This document shows positions 1 through 11,424 of a DNA stretch of 64,000 bases, piece after piece. This DNA is from Perkinsus olseni (lineage: Eukaryota > Perkinsozoa > Perkinsida > Perkinsidae): the NCBI GenBank assembly GCA_013115135.1, contig JABANP010000009.1:62001-126000 (forward strand), in the 5' to 3' direction. The first letter of the stretch is position 1. Each line of letters opens with the position of its first letter. The position numbers and the translations under genes were made by a program. Below the pieces are notes generated by a model. That model made no database searches and was not told the DNA's origin. It saw only the letters and a program-made list of their open reading frames with translations.

Positions 1-2714
1 GCCCTCTGGGCACAGTCAGAGACTTTTATACGTAAGAGAGGACATCTGACATGCAATCACGAATGTCGCTCCTCCAAATCTGCCTCGCGCTTTTTACAAG
101 TAGCAACGCTGTTGAGAGGCTCGCGTTCAGTGTGTCTGAGTGCAAACCACCCCCTGACGGTCCCTAAGAGAACCAACTTTATTCCACACAGAAATGAAGT
201 TTTTCAGAGAGCTCAAGATGAGCGCGGACCGAGGTGTGGACGAAACCAAAGAGGCATGAAGATACTGCACAGTGTTCGCGCTGCCCATGCCGACGTGGGT
301 TTTCGGTCTATCTCAGTCCTTCCTGGGTTTGACCAAGATTTCAGAATCTAGAGTCCAAATGGTTGCGCGTAAGAAGAGAGTCTAGTGCATATTGAACATG
401 GCTTATTTCCGTGGAGCCAAGTTAGCTCAGCCAAGTAATAAATGCCGCGTTGTGAGATAACATTTGCTCGATCACTGAACCTCAGGATCAGTAATCGAGT
501 AAAATGTGTTCTGTCTCACATGTCGAGCTGACATGTGCCCCCCTGAACGAAGTCGCCTACGTCGACCCTGCGACACGACTGAGCTGTCGGGTGAGCCGAA
601 CTGGGGCTAGTGCGGCTAGAGGTGATGGATGCCTTGCTGGTTGGCTTAGGCTGAATGCCTTGCTGCTTGGCTCAGGAAACTCTCAATGTCCCATGACATA
701 CTACAGGCTGCCAAACCACTGTACTTCGCAACAACTCAAGGCGACCGCGCAGTGCCACACGAGAGGAGAGCAATTGAGAGTATGTCAACCGCACAACAGA
801 ATCCCGCCGCTGCCCTTGAAGGTCGGAGGTGCATCACTTTCAACCTGCGCCCATCAACGACGGAATTGCAGGTGTTACGAGCACGCAAGAGGGAGCTTAC
901 AATGTCCTGCATGGGCTCGCTGGCATTCACTGAACCATCATCGGATGCGATCTGGTCTGCAGCTGAGTAACCTAAGGATGATAATAATCCCCCTAGGGCG
1001 GGAGCCAAGGCCTCGGTGAGTGAAATAGTGGACAGCTCCGTTGACTACCGGACATTCCTCACCCGAGAAGCCTTCCTGTTCGATCCGGTCATCATCGTGC
1101 GTCCGAACGAAGCAAAAGCACTGGCCGACGCCGTACCTGCGCCCGTGAGCAGGCCTGCGAGGTACCAGTGTTCGCTCACTGCGGTATGGATTTGCTGCCG
1201 AAACGACCGCCCTTGTGTTGGACGATTATTCCGTTGTCACGCTTGCTCTTGTTGATGAACGTGTATCTGGCTAGCGCTTCGATAGCCCCGGCCGGAGCTG
1301 CTGGGGATACCGACAACTGGCCGGCATAGCAGTTGACCATTTCTTGAGTGCCCTCCTGCTCACCATCGAAAATGACTACCGATGGACACCTGCGAGGCAA
1401 TAAATATTTCTTGCGAGGAGTGGTTGTGAAGGGAGGAGACCCCAGGGTTGGTCTCTAGAACGGTAATTCCTGCTCGATTTGGGCTCAGGTGAGTGGTGGC
1501 ACGGGCAGTTGCATTTTACCACTTTTCTATCAGTATTGAGGCAATATTCGCTGGGCCTCATAATCCTGCGTAGTCGCAGTGCCGCAGCTCACCTAGGATT
1601 CCCGCAGTCCGTAGAGAGATCGATCTCATCCTCTTTGGTAAGGGTCACTGCCCCAGCTGGCGTCCCTCCACCGATAATATACGCCATAGGCTCATTGTAG
1701 TGGCCCAATCCACACAACGTCAGAATGGACAGGATGATGGGAGTACTGTGATGGACCATTGAAAGGCCAGGCACAACTGGAGTGCTTCGAATGGCTTTCC
1801 AGTGGTTGTTACCACGCAGTTCAATACACTGCGTGGGTGCAACGAACAGGTTGGTCGTTTAACGGCGCTAGCTCTCGATTGCTCGATAGACAGGCACTCG
1901 AGTGGACGCACGAAGGCGAGGATTCTGCCGAAGGTTTGTCCGCCCTTCGAAAACGAGAGGCCGAGAGATACTCGAAACACGAGGGATATCGCAGACGCGA
2001 GCGAGACGCTCACGCAGCACTGCGACTCATCTCAGGGCTGACTAATTCAGAGCCACATGGTGCAGTGACACGCACAGCTGATTGCCGCAGGCCATCCTGG
2101 AGGTAGACGCTGCGAGGGCGGGCCGATGATGTCTACCGGCTACCTGAAGGGAGCCTTGGGGAGGGTCATGAGGTGTTGGAAGGCTTCGTCCGAGGAGAAG
2201 ATGAGCACCATCACTCTATTCACGTAGGTCAGACTCTCTGAGTCCTCAGTAGGCTTCACCATCTGCAACGGGATCGCCAACACTAGCATGCGAACTAAAA
2301 ATACCCACCCTGATGACAGCCTGATTGTCATCCTTAGTGACTTCTCCCATACCAGAACACGCAGTTATCGTCGCTGGGGTGAAGCAAATTCAACTTCACG
2401 AGCGGTGGTCTCATGCTCACCCAAGAATAGGATCCTCCGTATGGTGAATGCTCTTCGCTATCATCATCAGCACCTAATATTTCACAAGGAAAAGGTGGAA
2501 TCTTTCTCCGAGGGCTACTGCGACCAAGGCGAAAGCCGCCCCGGTAGAGGACCGTCACACTGTGGCTTCGAGTGACGGCTGTTGTTGCTGGAGCGGCGAT
2601 CAAGTGGTGTACTATTATACGTCGGCCTTAGTACAGGATTAAACAATCGACCTTCATTTACATTTCGCCCAACGAATTGGTACGCACAACACGAGGGTCG
2701 GCTCGAACGGGGAG
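1..2714. other. No assignable gene
   Basis: Only short open frames with no recognisable family are present on either strand. Minus-strand frames at 2140-2331 and 2334-2603 have protein-like composition and could be exons of an unidentified gene, but I cannot link them by convincing splice sites. No RNA gene or repeat was seen. Confidence 0.4.
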
Positions 2715-3035
2715 TCAGTGCGTCCCCTCGCTCACGTCTTCGAGCCTCTCCCGGGTAACAAAGAAATCCCTAGCCCGGGAGCTGACGTAGTGGTCCCAGC
2801 CTGAAGCAGGCTCCTGTGAATCCAAAAGTATGAAGCGACCATGATACGTACTTGCTACGAGACGTTTCATCTCTTCGGGACTCCGTCTAACGAAGCTCGA
2901 TGGCGATCTCCTCGTCTGTCGGCCTGCCGTCCCTCCTGACAGAGAGCCTGCCCCATCATCACCCGACACAATCCGCTCGTCCCACCCGAGTCCCGGCCTT
3001 GCACTCCCTGAGGGGTGGAAGCTGAGGAGCACCAA
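2715..3035 (-). CDS. Possible 3' exon of an unidentified gene
   Basis: A 106-codon frame ends in a polar segment that looks like real protein (it contains EEMKRLVAST and RDFFVTRERLEDV). The frame opens without an ATG, so if real it is an internal or last exon whose upstream part lies towards 3.2 kb. It sits about 235 bp downstream of the beta-galactosidase stop on the same strand. No family is recognised and it may be chance coding. Confidence 0.25.
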   Translation of the reverse strand: MVLLSFHPSGSARPGLGWDERIVSGDDGAGSLSGGTAGRQTRRSPSSFVRRSPEEMKRLVASTYHGRFILLDSQEPASGWDHYVSSRARDFFVTRERLEDVSEGTH

Positions 3036-3269
3036 GCGAGACTTGGAGGCTGTTCAGGCGAAGATCGGCCTACCTTGAGGCGGAGGGTCCTCACCAAACA
3101 GCCTTGCGAAGGGAGACTCACTGCAGAAGCGACAGGAAAACATCTCAACTGGCTCAACGCTGACCCCCGTCCATTGGCTAACACAGAGCAAGCCGTAGCT
3201 TATATAAAAACATGAAACTTAGTATGACCATAATCGACACTTGTCACCTACAGATCAAAAAATCTCCGT

Positions 3270-5601
3270 TCAGAGCGTCACTTCAGTCGACAAAACTTCC
3301 TCCCACCGATAGGATTTCTCCACTACCACGGGTGGGCTGCCCTGGGCGGGCACCCAATGACCAGTAGCGCTGAAGATCGCCAGAGTATTTTGCCCACTCA
3401 CAAGCACACCCGGTGGCAGCCTGTAAGTCGACTGACGGTAGCCGACAGCGCGCCATCTTCCTATATTCACACCGTTAAGCCAGATGTGGCCGCCAGCCTG
3501 GTCAGGCAGTCCTTGTGGGAGAATGAGGGAGATCGATCTCGTGCCTGGGGTCCCCACCGAGTCGAGGGTAAACCCCGCCATGAACCAAGCAGGGCCTAAC
3601 GAGTCACAACACGGTAAGTCCGACGTCATGTCGCTGTTGTCAGCCTCCCCATCCAGACCCTTGACCATGCTCCAGTCACCCTCCCTTATCGACTGGTTGT
3701 TCAACCGGACATCCCCGACTATTCCCTTCTGCAACGACGGCTCTGTCTTCGCCGGAGCGCCACTGAGCATGCCATTCTCCACACCCAGAGACTCCGATAG
3801 GATCCACAGGTCATGGCTCTGCTTCGACTCGAGACCGGGCAGAGGGACCGTGGCCTTCCACTGAGTGTTGCCCTTCTCCAGGTTCATCACTGTTGCAGCC
3901 AAAGTGCTACCACCGTCAATAGAAACGTGAAACACCTGGGATACCCTGGAGTCGATCTCGAGGGAGACATTGCCATTGGCACCGTCCGTAGCCACTGTCG
4001 TCTTGTACGTCACATAATCAGTGTCCAGATCAGAGATACTAAGATGGTCAATAGGCTTCGTAGCTTTCACGACAGCCATGCCATGCCGAGCTATCTCTCC
4101 TCCTCATGCTCCACTGCTCCATCGTTAGGTTGGCGAGCACCTTCGTTATTAACTCGGGGGCTTGGCCAACGCTGGCTGACGCAAAACGTACTATGGCCGT
4201 TGACGGGTCCACCACGAGGACCTCACGACACTTAATCGTATAAGTGGCTTGCTTGTAGCTCACCTTCTCAGCCCCTCCCTCACCACAGGCTGGCCTATGG
4301 AGGAAGGCCAGCCGACTGGTCCATTCGAAAACTTCTGCGCCGTGTTCAAGTTTTACGGGTCGGACCGAATGGCGGTCTTTGACCTCCATAAGCTCCCCGT
4401 TCAGCTCCCCTAGAACTACATTCAAGCGCCGTAGATGGGACCTCTTCGGCTCGTTCGGCAGTCCATCCGCCCTGAAGTTCACACCGTCCGCGTAAGCATT
4501 GGTCAACGAGGCCGCACCCCACTGGCCGATGTGATTCCCACCGTACCACATGTAGTAGTTATGATGACTACCTCCCACGGCCACCCATCTCGCCACCACG
4601 TAGGCCATCTCCTCAGCTGATCTCTGGGAATTCTCGAAGCTGCCAGCCCAGGTGTCGAACCAACCCTCGTTCTCCGTCCATCCCAGAGGCTCATCCGGCC
4701 AACGCTCATCATGGCGCGTCTTGTACTCCTCCGCACCGTCATCACCATTATAGACATTTATCGTACCATTAGCAGACATGCCGTTACACATGACCCAAGG
4801 GACGTCCAAGCCCAATCCGAAGGACAGCTCCCCTACCCAGTCTATGTACGCTCTTCCAGCCTCGGTATCATCGCCATACTCATTCTCCAGCTGTGCCATG
4901 ATGACTGGTCCACCTTGTGCCGCGGTCAGCTTTGCGTCCTTGACCAGCCTTCCTAGAGCCATCACAAAATCGGCCATGTACTCTCTCCACGGGTCACACC
5001 CAGAAAAGTCGCCATCCTCCCACGGTTTGCACTCCCCCGGCGACCCGTCATAATCACAGATCGAACGAAAACACATCCCCGGCACGTCTCGAAGCCACAA
5101 TGGCAGGCCCCCAAAGGCCCACTCCGCGCAGACATAGGGACCTATCCGAAGGTTTACGAAAAGGTCCTTCTCACCCGCAGCTCGGATGAATCTGACTAAG
5201 TCCGCGCGACCGGTAAAATCATAGTTATGGTCGAACCGCTTCTCAACGCTGTCGAAGCGTGGCGGTTCGGGTTCGTGAAAATTCCAGAACACATACAACT
5301 GGAGGTGATTCAGGCCGTCTTGGGCCATCTCCTCAAGCATGGGCTCCCACTCTTCCACGGCCAGACGGGGATAGTGTATCGACCCTCCCAACAGCAAGGT
5401 GCGCTCGCCGTTGATCTTGAAGGCCCGAGAGTCGTACGTCACAGTGTACGGCCGGCCGGCGACTTCCGAGTAGCGCAGCATCGCGTCGGGAGCGCCACGA
5501 CCTGATGGGGGAGCCGGGAGAAGGGAGTAGAAAAGGCCACCCCCGGCAAAGAGCACTGCGAGTAAGATGACACCAGTCGAGGACAGCAACGCGGGTGGCA
5601 T
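3270..5601 (-). CDS. GH35 beta-galactosidase, membrane-anchored or secreted
   Basis: Glycoside hydrolase family 35, removing terminal beta-linked galactose from glycans. Two exons fit: 5601-4141 and 4094-3270. They are joined across a 46-nt GT-AG intron (4140-4095, with a CTAAC branch-like motif) and give 761 residues with no frameshift. Residues about 9-28 form one hydrophobic segment, either a signal peptide or a type II anchor. The GH35 signatures are GGSIHYPR near residue 72, IGPYVCAEWAFGGLP near 153, AQLENEYG near 236 (acid/base Glu241) and LGWTENEGWFDTW near 306 (nucleophile Glu310 by family position). The second exon carries the C-terminal jelly-roll region (GHIWLNGVNIGRW), as in plant and animal members. 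The start is the ATG just before the hydrophobic segment. The family call is secure; the exact sugar substrate is not shown by the sequence. Confidence 0.93.
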
Positions 5602-6043
5602 GCAGACACAACACGAAGACTGCGCAAGAGTGGTGACCTCCTTCAGCCTGATCCTCTCCCAACGTTGTCCTCTCCCAGAGTATTATTTCACAGAAAGGGT
5701 TCAGCAATGATAGAAGCATGTTCCAGCATGGTCCTTCTAACAGCATGTTAGAAGGACTGGAGTCTGCTATGCTCTTCGGGAAAGGCGTGCAGAGGGATCC
5801 CTCAAGCTAACAAGTGTTCCCCGGCACAGCGCCGACGAGTAGCATCCGGAAGCCCCACGTTGGGCGGGGACTCCTCGCCATCTCCCATTAAGTTACAAAA
5901 ACACAGAGCACAGAAATACAGGAACACACGGACACTGCGATCTTCGGAGAGGCCGCCAGAAAACAGACACGAGATGCAAGAAAGTTGAGAAAAACTAGAA
6001 TGGAAATTGCTGGTTGAAAGCACTGTACAGCGTCTAGAAAGGC
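5602..6043. other. Intergenic, with one hairpin
   Basis: This is the spacer upstream of the beta-galactosidase start. It contains the perfect inverted repeat listed at 5731-5757 and no supported exon. Confidence 0.5.
5731..5757. repeat. Perfect 11-bp inverted repeat, 5-nt loop
   Basis: GTCCTTCTAAC at 5731-5741 is the exact reverse complement of GTTAGAAGGAC at 5747-5757, with AGCAT between. It lies about 130-155 bp upstream of the beta-galactosidase ATG, in the position of a promoter or 5' leader. Function unknown. Confidence 0.8.
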
Positions 6044-7827
6044 TCACATAGAGACCGCAAGGCACGCTATGAAAGTACCCCAGTCCTGAATCACCATGGG
6101 CAGGCGGTCGTAGATGCCCTTCACCCCGCGGGGGGCGCCTGATGCATCGCAGGCTGCTTCAACGATCTTCGCGAGCTCCGTGAACCGGCGCCCGGTGGAG
6201 AATCTCGAGGAGCCGTGAAGCTTGTCGACAATGTGGCCTCTATGGGCAGCTCAACCACAGGTACCTGACCATACTCGTATCATCAGCGGTCAAGACACGG
6301 CCCGTTGCGTAACAAATGGCTCGAATAATGGCAACTGTAAAAATATACTCTCCCAGTGGCAAAACCCGAGAGCTGTGTTGCTCTGATTTCTGGAACTGCT
6401 AGTAACATGAACTTGCACAAGACAGAATACTGCCTTGCCTGCGTTGACACGAGTAGCCCAGCAGATTGCCGTACCTCGTCGCCGAGCCCTAAGGCTGCTC
6501 GAGGGTCGGCCTCCCCGAATGGATGGATAACTCTGCTGCAATCGGGGCATTCCAAGTACGCCATATTCTCGACAATAGCCCCGATCGTCACCTAAGCTGA
6601 CGAATCGCTGAGAGCAGTGGATCTCGCGACCTTCTACTACCCCATCCCTGCGGATCTTGTCCACGCCTAGCTTAGTGTCCATCAGGGAGAGCTTGTGCGG
6701 CGTCGTCACGACCACTGCGCAGGAGGGATGGACACCACCACCCAATAGGAGGTTGGGTATATCTCCCGTACCGGGCGGGCAGTCTACCACTAAGTATTTC
6801 ACACCTGAAGCATAGTGATCGTTTCCAGCCCTCAGTCTGCCGTTCGAGCGGCCCTACTGCCATAGTCAGTCTGCGTCAACATCATAGCCACCACTTCCTT
6901 AGCACTCTGTGCGGACAGGCCGGCGCCCTGCTTGGCGACTTTGTGGACGTCGAGCCATCCGAAGGACTGACACCGTAGGGAACCAGCAGCAGTCGGATAT
7001 CTGAGAAAAAGAAGTTCATCCAAGTTAATTCTGTCCTGATGCCACTCACCTGACCGGCTGCGCCCACTTCTCATTTTTAGAGAAAATACACGTGGCCCTC
7101 CTCCGGCTTGACGAAGGCGGGCAAGGAAGGCCCCATGACATCAGCATCCACTAGACCTGCATCGAGCCTTCAGCTTGGCAGCAGCACTACTACGATGCTT
7201 CTTAGCGTACAGTTCACGATAAAAGGAAGTTCACACTTCATCACCGTAAAGAATGAGCGTACACTACCAAATCCCGTAGTTGAATAAATAGCGCTCAATA
7301 CCTCCGAGGAAAGAATCTTGATGCACAGAAGAGTGTTCGCTCCGCTGCCCTATCTGTCATTGAGCACCACTGCTGCTGCTGCTGCTCTACTACCACGACA
7401 TACATGAACTACATATCCAATGACAATAAAAGGTAATCAGGAATTTCGGGTAAGACTCACAATAGCAAGTAAGATAGCTACTCAGCCACGCATGTATTCC
7501 CAACTTACCAACGTCAAGTCCACTGTCCGCTAAGGCCAGACTAAGGTTGAAGGCCACTGTGCTCTTGCCAACGCCACCTTTGCAGCTATGAACTACTATG
7601 ACGTAGGGAGGCCGAGCGTCCGGCCTGGCCGATAGCGGCCTGTCGTAGTTGTCGTTCGGCAACTCCTCACTCTCACCGCTGAATGTACTAAACATAATCT
7701 CAACTGAACTGAGCGAAGAGGGGCAAAGCCGAAGCATCCACTCCTCAATCATCCAAAGCGGGACAGTCCCCAGGGAGCCCGCGGTTCCAGGATCGTCAAA
7801 TCCGAGGTCCTGGCCCAATACACGCAT
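6044..7827 (-). CDS. Mrp/Ind1/ApbC-type Fe-S P-loop ATPase
   Basis: A ParA/MRP-family ATPase related to Fe-S cluster carriers (Ind1/NUBPL, ApbC), which load 4Fe-4S clusters in mitochondria or cytosol. The deviant Walker A SCKGGVGKST lies near residue 81. Further on come LVDADVMGPSLPAFVKPEEG, SFGWLDVHK with GLSAQSAKEV, the Walker B-like stretch YLVVDCPPGTGD, and VENMAYLECPDCS with the family's CxxC ligand pair. Exons inferred include 7827-7509, then 7156 downward after a 352-nt intron with a CTG run, and further exons down to the TGA at 6044-6046. The frame breaks twice: near 7080-7086 (+1, or a 22-nt intron) and near 6234-6243 (-1/+2). The first ATG shown is only the best visible start; an upstream targeting exon is possible. 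Confidence 0.82.
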
Positions 7828-8039
7828 ACCCTCTGTTGACTTTGAACAATACACAGCAAGAGTAATACTAAGAAAAGTCTACCGTACGCCGCGCTTAACG
7901 ATATCCAATAGTCCTAGATAGATGCAAGCCGTCGGCTGCACTGGGCCCGCGAGAGCCAGAAAAAGGGCAGGGCCTGCCACGAGCCCAAAAAACGTGCAAA
8001 CGACAACTCAGGCATGGTAGGGCGGTATGACCGCCCGCC

Positions 8040-9477
8040 TCAGAAGTGCTTACCATTAATATTAACCTGACAGGGACAAACGGTCCTATCCGGATGATCG
8101 AGTTTGGAGTGTCGACCCACCTGATGCTTCACGAGGCCACCTCTGAAAAACTCTACTATTTGCTTGGCCGCAGCTATGCCAGAATTGCTGTTGGCCTGGG
8201 CGGTCTGAGCGCCCATCTTCTTAGGAGTAACAAGAAACTGCCACACCAAGGCCGCTACCAGGGAGTCCGCGCCCAAGACACCAATCACTTGTTTCTTAAC
8301 ACGTGACGCGCCGAGGGCCTCCTCAATATCCTCCGTGTTATCCGGCTTATCATCCGCCAAATAACTGAGGTCCGGACGCTCGGCCAACGCCTTGAGCAAG
8401 TCGGCCTCTTGTATAATCTGCCGCACGTGGACCCAAAACTGAGCTGCTGCTGTCGCTGCTGCTGCTGTTAACGCCGCCTACATCTTTCCTCGCTGTGTTG
8501 ATGAGTATGCCTCCCTTCGGCATCGACCTCAGCAGCTTCTCATCAATAGAACGTTTGGTCTCACGAGTAGCAGGGACGTGGAGCGACACAACATCACACT
8601 TAAAAATTGAAGGCACCTACAACACCACCACCACCCATTCCTTCCTTCTCCGCCTCCGAAGGTCCCCACATCATAGAGAGGCTCAGCCCCCAGGTCCGCT
8701 ATCTGATCCGGAGTGAGGAACGGGTCGTACGCATATATCTGCGTAACATCACTAACATCCCATCAGCCTCTCCCCTGCACCTACGTCCATGCCAAAGCCC
8801 TGGGCTGCCAGTATCATAAACCTAGAGACGTTACCGCAACCATAGAGCCCCAGACTACTTCCCTCTGATCTCCGTACCAGAGTTGCCTGCAAAACATCAT
8901 CATCATCATCAGTATCAGCCACGAGCCCTCCCCCAGGGTACCATCAAAATGATTCCTCTTATGCGCCAACAACATGCCAAAGGCCAGCTCCGCCACAGCG
9001 TTAGAATTCTGTCCCGGAGTGTTCTGTACGCACACCCCTGAACGAAGAGATCCGAGGGCCTGGGCAGAGAACCCACTGGCACTACCGTGATTAGTGGCGG
9101 CCGGCAAATCTATAGCGTCCACGCCCGCTCCAGCTCGGACCAGAACCTTCAATTTCTTGGCGTGTGAGAAAAATTCCTCATCGCAGACGTCACTGCGGAC
9201 GATGCAGGCTTCGGCGCTAGCCACTGCCTCATAAAGCTCTGCTCGATCCTTGTACCTTACAGATCAAAAGATACCGCCGATAATCCTTATGCTCATCGTA
9301 GGACCCATGAAATGTGCCAGAGGGAGATGAAGCCAGCTAGGATGATGCCATGTTGTGGTACTACCCTTCTAGCTTCTCAAACAAAAGGCCATGCTCCTCG
9401 CAAATGAGCTTAATGGCATCCACCGCATCCTTCGCGAAGGGCTTGGTAGTCGCTAGAAGCACCGTGTGTGGAGTCAT
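8040..9477 (-). CDS. D-3-phosphoglycerate dehydrogenase, lysine (IIIK-like) type
   Basis: First enzyme of the phosphorylated serine pathway, oxidising 3-phosphoglycerate with NAD. It starts at ATG 9477 (exon 9477-9365), continues from 9255, and has about nine exons. Motifs in order are [48 protein letters not shown] (the GxGxxS nucleotide loop), [31 protein letters not shown] and [10 protein letters not shown]. In the last active-site segment the sequence is TPKKMGAQT, with Lys where most family members have the catalytic His; this matches the type IIIK enzymes described from Entamoeba and Bacteroidales. No ACT or other regulatory domain follows, and the protein ends NINGKHF. One +1 slip lies at 8851-8863, between RGK and SLGLYG. 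Introns are 45-60 nt. Confidence 0.88.
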
Positions 9478-9639
9478 GAATTCCACTACCACAGTTATTC
9501 GGAAAAGCTGCCGCAGTCAAAAGGTCCCATTCTCCTACCCCGCCCCCCTGCTGCTCCGGCCCCTCAACGCTACGCCTCGACCCTAGGAAAGGGTGGCTGC
9601 TGCAGTGTAACCATTGGCGCGGCTTGAATGTTATTCTCT

Positions 9640-10347
9640 TTAATGAGCTACTTTCTGTCCCCCGTTGGCTACGTCCTTCGCCTGCTGCTTCACACGGCGG
9701 AGATACCTGTACACACAATCCGTAGGAGGTCCCGGGTTCGATTCCCCCCGAAGGCATACTCTTCCTTATTCTGCGTGAAGAGCTGGAACGGCTCCGCCTG
9801 AGCAGGACTGGCAGAGTTAGGGTTATCAAGAAGATCCTGAACCCCCAGCAAGATCTGCTTAATCGTAATAGAAGGCTTCCAGTCCTCGTCCTCGTTAAGG
9901 ATGCTAAAAACCCATACCACTCCATCCGATACTCGTCCATAAAATCAGACCAGACCCACCTCAAACAAACCGTCCCGGAGGGGTAGATGTTCGGATGGAA
10001 GAGGACCTTGCCATTGACGAAGACGAACTTGCATTTCGGTGGTTTGCCTGGGTAGTCCTCAGAGAAGTCCATAGTTAATTTGTACCTGCCCCCACCATAG
10101 CCGCAGCCGCACTAAGCAAGACCCCCCACTCACGTTGCGCCCTCCCACGGTGTTCCAGCCCTACCGGGAATACCACAAATCCAGCGAAACAGGTTCTGAC
10201 CTACCCACGACGTGACAGCAGATATTGAGCACTTTAATTACCCTTTCCGTCGGGGTTGGCCATCGGCTTTGCAGAAAAGCCAAAGGGATGGTCTTTCCGC
10301 CACTCCGCTCGCTCCTTCTGCAGCCTTCGGGATGCGAATGATGCCAT
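9640..10347 (-). CDS. UBC9: SUMO-conjugating enzyme UBC9
   Basis: E2 enzyme that takes SUMO from the E1 and transfers it to target lysines. The start at ATG 10347 gives [20 protein letters not shown] and [13 protein letters not shown]. Next come [41 protein letters not shown] with the catalytic Cys, [32 protein letters not shown] and a basic tail to TAA at 9640-9642. Four introns are inferred. The AC|gtgag and AG|gtggg junctions agree in phase, but the first exon junction carries one extra G. The last intron, lying between EE and [11 protein letters not shown], holds an antisense tRNA-like sequence and is listed separately. The whole catalytic fold is present and family identity is clear over ubiquitin-type E2s. 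Confidence 0.92.
9705..9757 (-). other. UBC9 intron made of an antisense tRNA fragment
   Basis: On the minus strand the intron runs from GTATGCCTTC to TGTACAG and is followed directly by GTATCTCC, so GTAT is present at both borders. On the plus strand it reads GGTCCCGGGTTCGATTCC, a textbook tRNA T-arm with the invariant TTCGA loop, followed by CGAAGG. No convincing D-arm or anticodon arm was found, so it is a remnant and not a tRNA gene. Splicing it out restores the conserved UBC9 tail in frame. Confidence 0.6.
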
Positions 10348-11424
10348 TAGGGAAGGGTCAGCTAGGATCGGGATTCACCGACTGCGACTGATTGAGCAGG
10401 GACTTCACCCAACACTATCAGAGAATCCAGGGAAGCGGCAGGGGAAGAACAACGAGAATGAACAGCATGAGTACCACAAAAGCACCAACTTAGGCACACC
10501 ACCGTGAGCCCTAGCTACTGCCACAGCACCTAGGCGGGTTCTGGGCCGCCAGGAGTCCCAGTTAAGGAGGCTGCGCGAAGCGGAGGTTGTTGAAAGTGGG
10601 AGCGCCTCCATGCTGGACTTGACATCACCACCAAGCCCCGTATCCAGCCACCGCTCTCCCCTTACTCACCAGCTCTGCCAATCCCACACTTTCCAGACTA
10701 TCGAATCGAAGTGAGAACACCGCCTTCCGCAACTATCAGGTATGACAAGCGCAGTGAATACGACTCCGCCGGGCCACTGAGGCTGCAATTGAAAAGAGAA
10801 CCTACAAACGGGTAACCTAGTCCGTGTCTTACCAAGCTCGTAGCAATGGACCCTTCCAGCAAGCGATGGCCTGAGGGGGACCTCGCTCAGACTAGCTGCT
10901 AGGCCATCGGGCGGACATGCAAAAGACAACCGCTAGACTGACGACCCCACCGCAGTAGCAGCACAACAGTAGGATGCATAGTAGAGTAGACGTCGATTGG
11001 GTAGTAGGAGATGAGTAAGGAGAAACAACAACAGCAACAGAGATAGTGCCAAACAGCGGGAGGCAGAGGGCCATGTAAATGTACGGCTCCTCAGTCCCAG
11101 CGGCAGCACTACACAAGCATTTACATCAAGCCTTCGAGACTGGCAAGTGTTGACGATCATGATGGTAGTAGTTGTATGCAACATGAGGGAAAACATAGTA
11201 TAGAGGTCGACGACGGCATGCGGGAGGGGAGGCGGTGTTGGTGTCCGCCGCCGCGGCTAAGGGTGAAGAATCATCATTTTTCTTTTTCTAGTCGTTAAAG
11301 AGGCCGCTGTCTAGTCGCTCGGTGCCTTCACCGCCAGCCTCGGGCGGCGCGGGTTCGACGGGCTCCGAGGCCACAGAGACACTAGCGCTCCTTATATTGG
11401 AGAGTCTCGACTCGATCCACTGTA
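10348..11424. other. Spacer between UBC9 and uridine kinase
   Basis: Several short minus-strand frames exist (10666-10929, 10933-11196, the latter with a leucine-rich stretch), but no family, start or splice chain can be defended. It may hold promoter sequence for UBC9 or an unidentified small gene. Confidence 0.35.

Noticed and set aside
400..430. Spliced-leader RNA gene, from a resemblance to a CCGTAGCC...GGCTCAAG leader
   Set aside because: The match is partial, with no donor or snRNA-like downstream sequence.
7065..7090. 22-nt introns (here and at 16546-16567)
   Set aside because: Possible, but each site is equally explained by the +1 pattern seen elsewhere. No other intron under 29 nt was needed.
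8200..8330. A transmembrane-like segment near the end of the PGDH frame
   Set aside because: It is an in-frame GT-AG intron (begins GTGATTGG, ends GGTGTGGCAG). Removing it brings the conserved [10 protein letters not shown] region next to its normal neighbour.
9690..9770. Protein sequence GGNRTRDLL at the end of a UBC9 frame
   Set aside because: This is the usual false translation of a tRNA T-arm read backwards; it lies in an intron.
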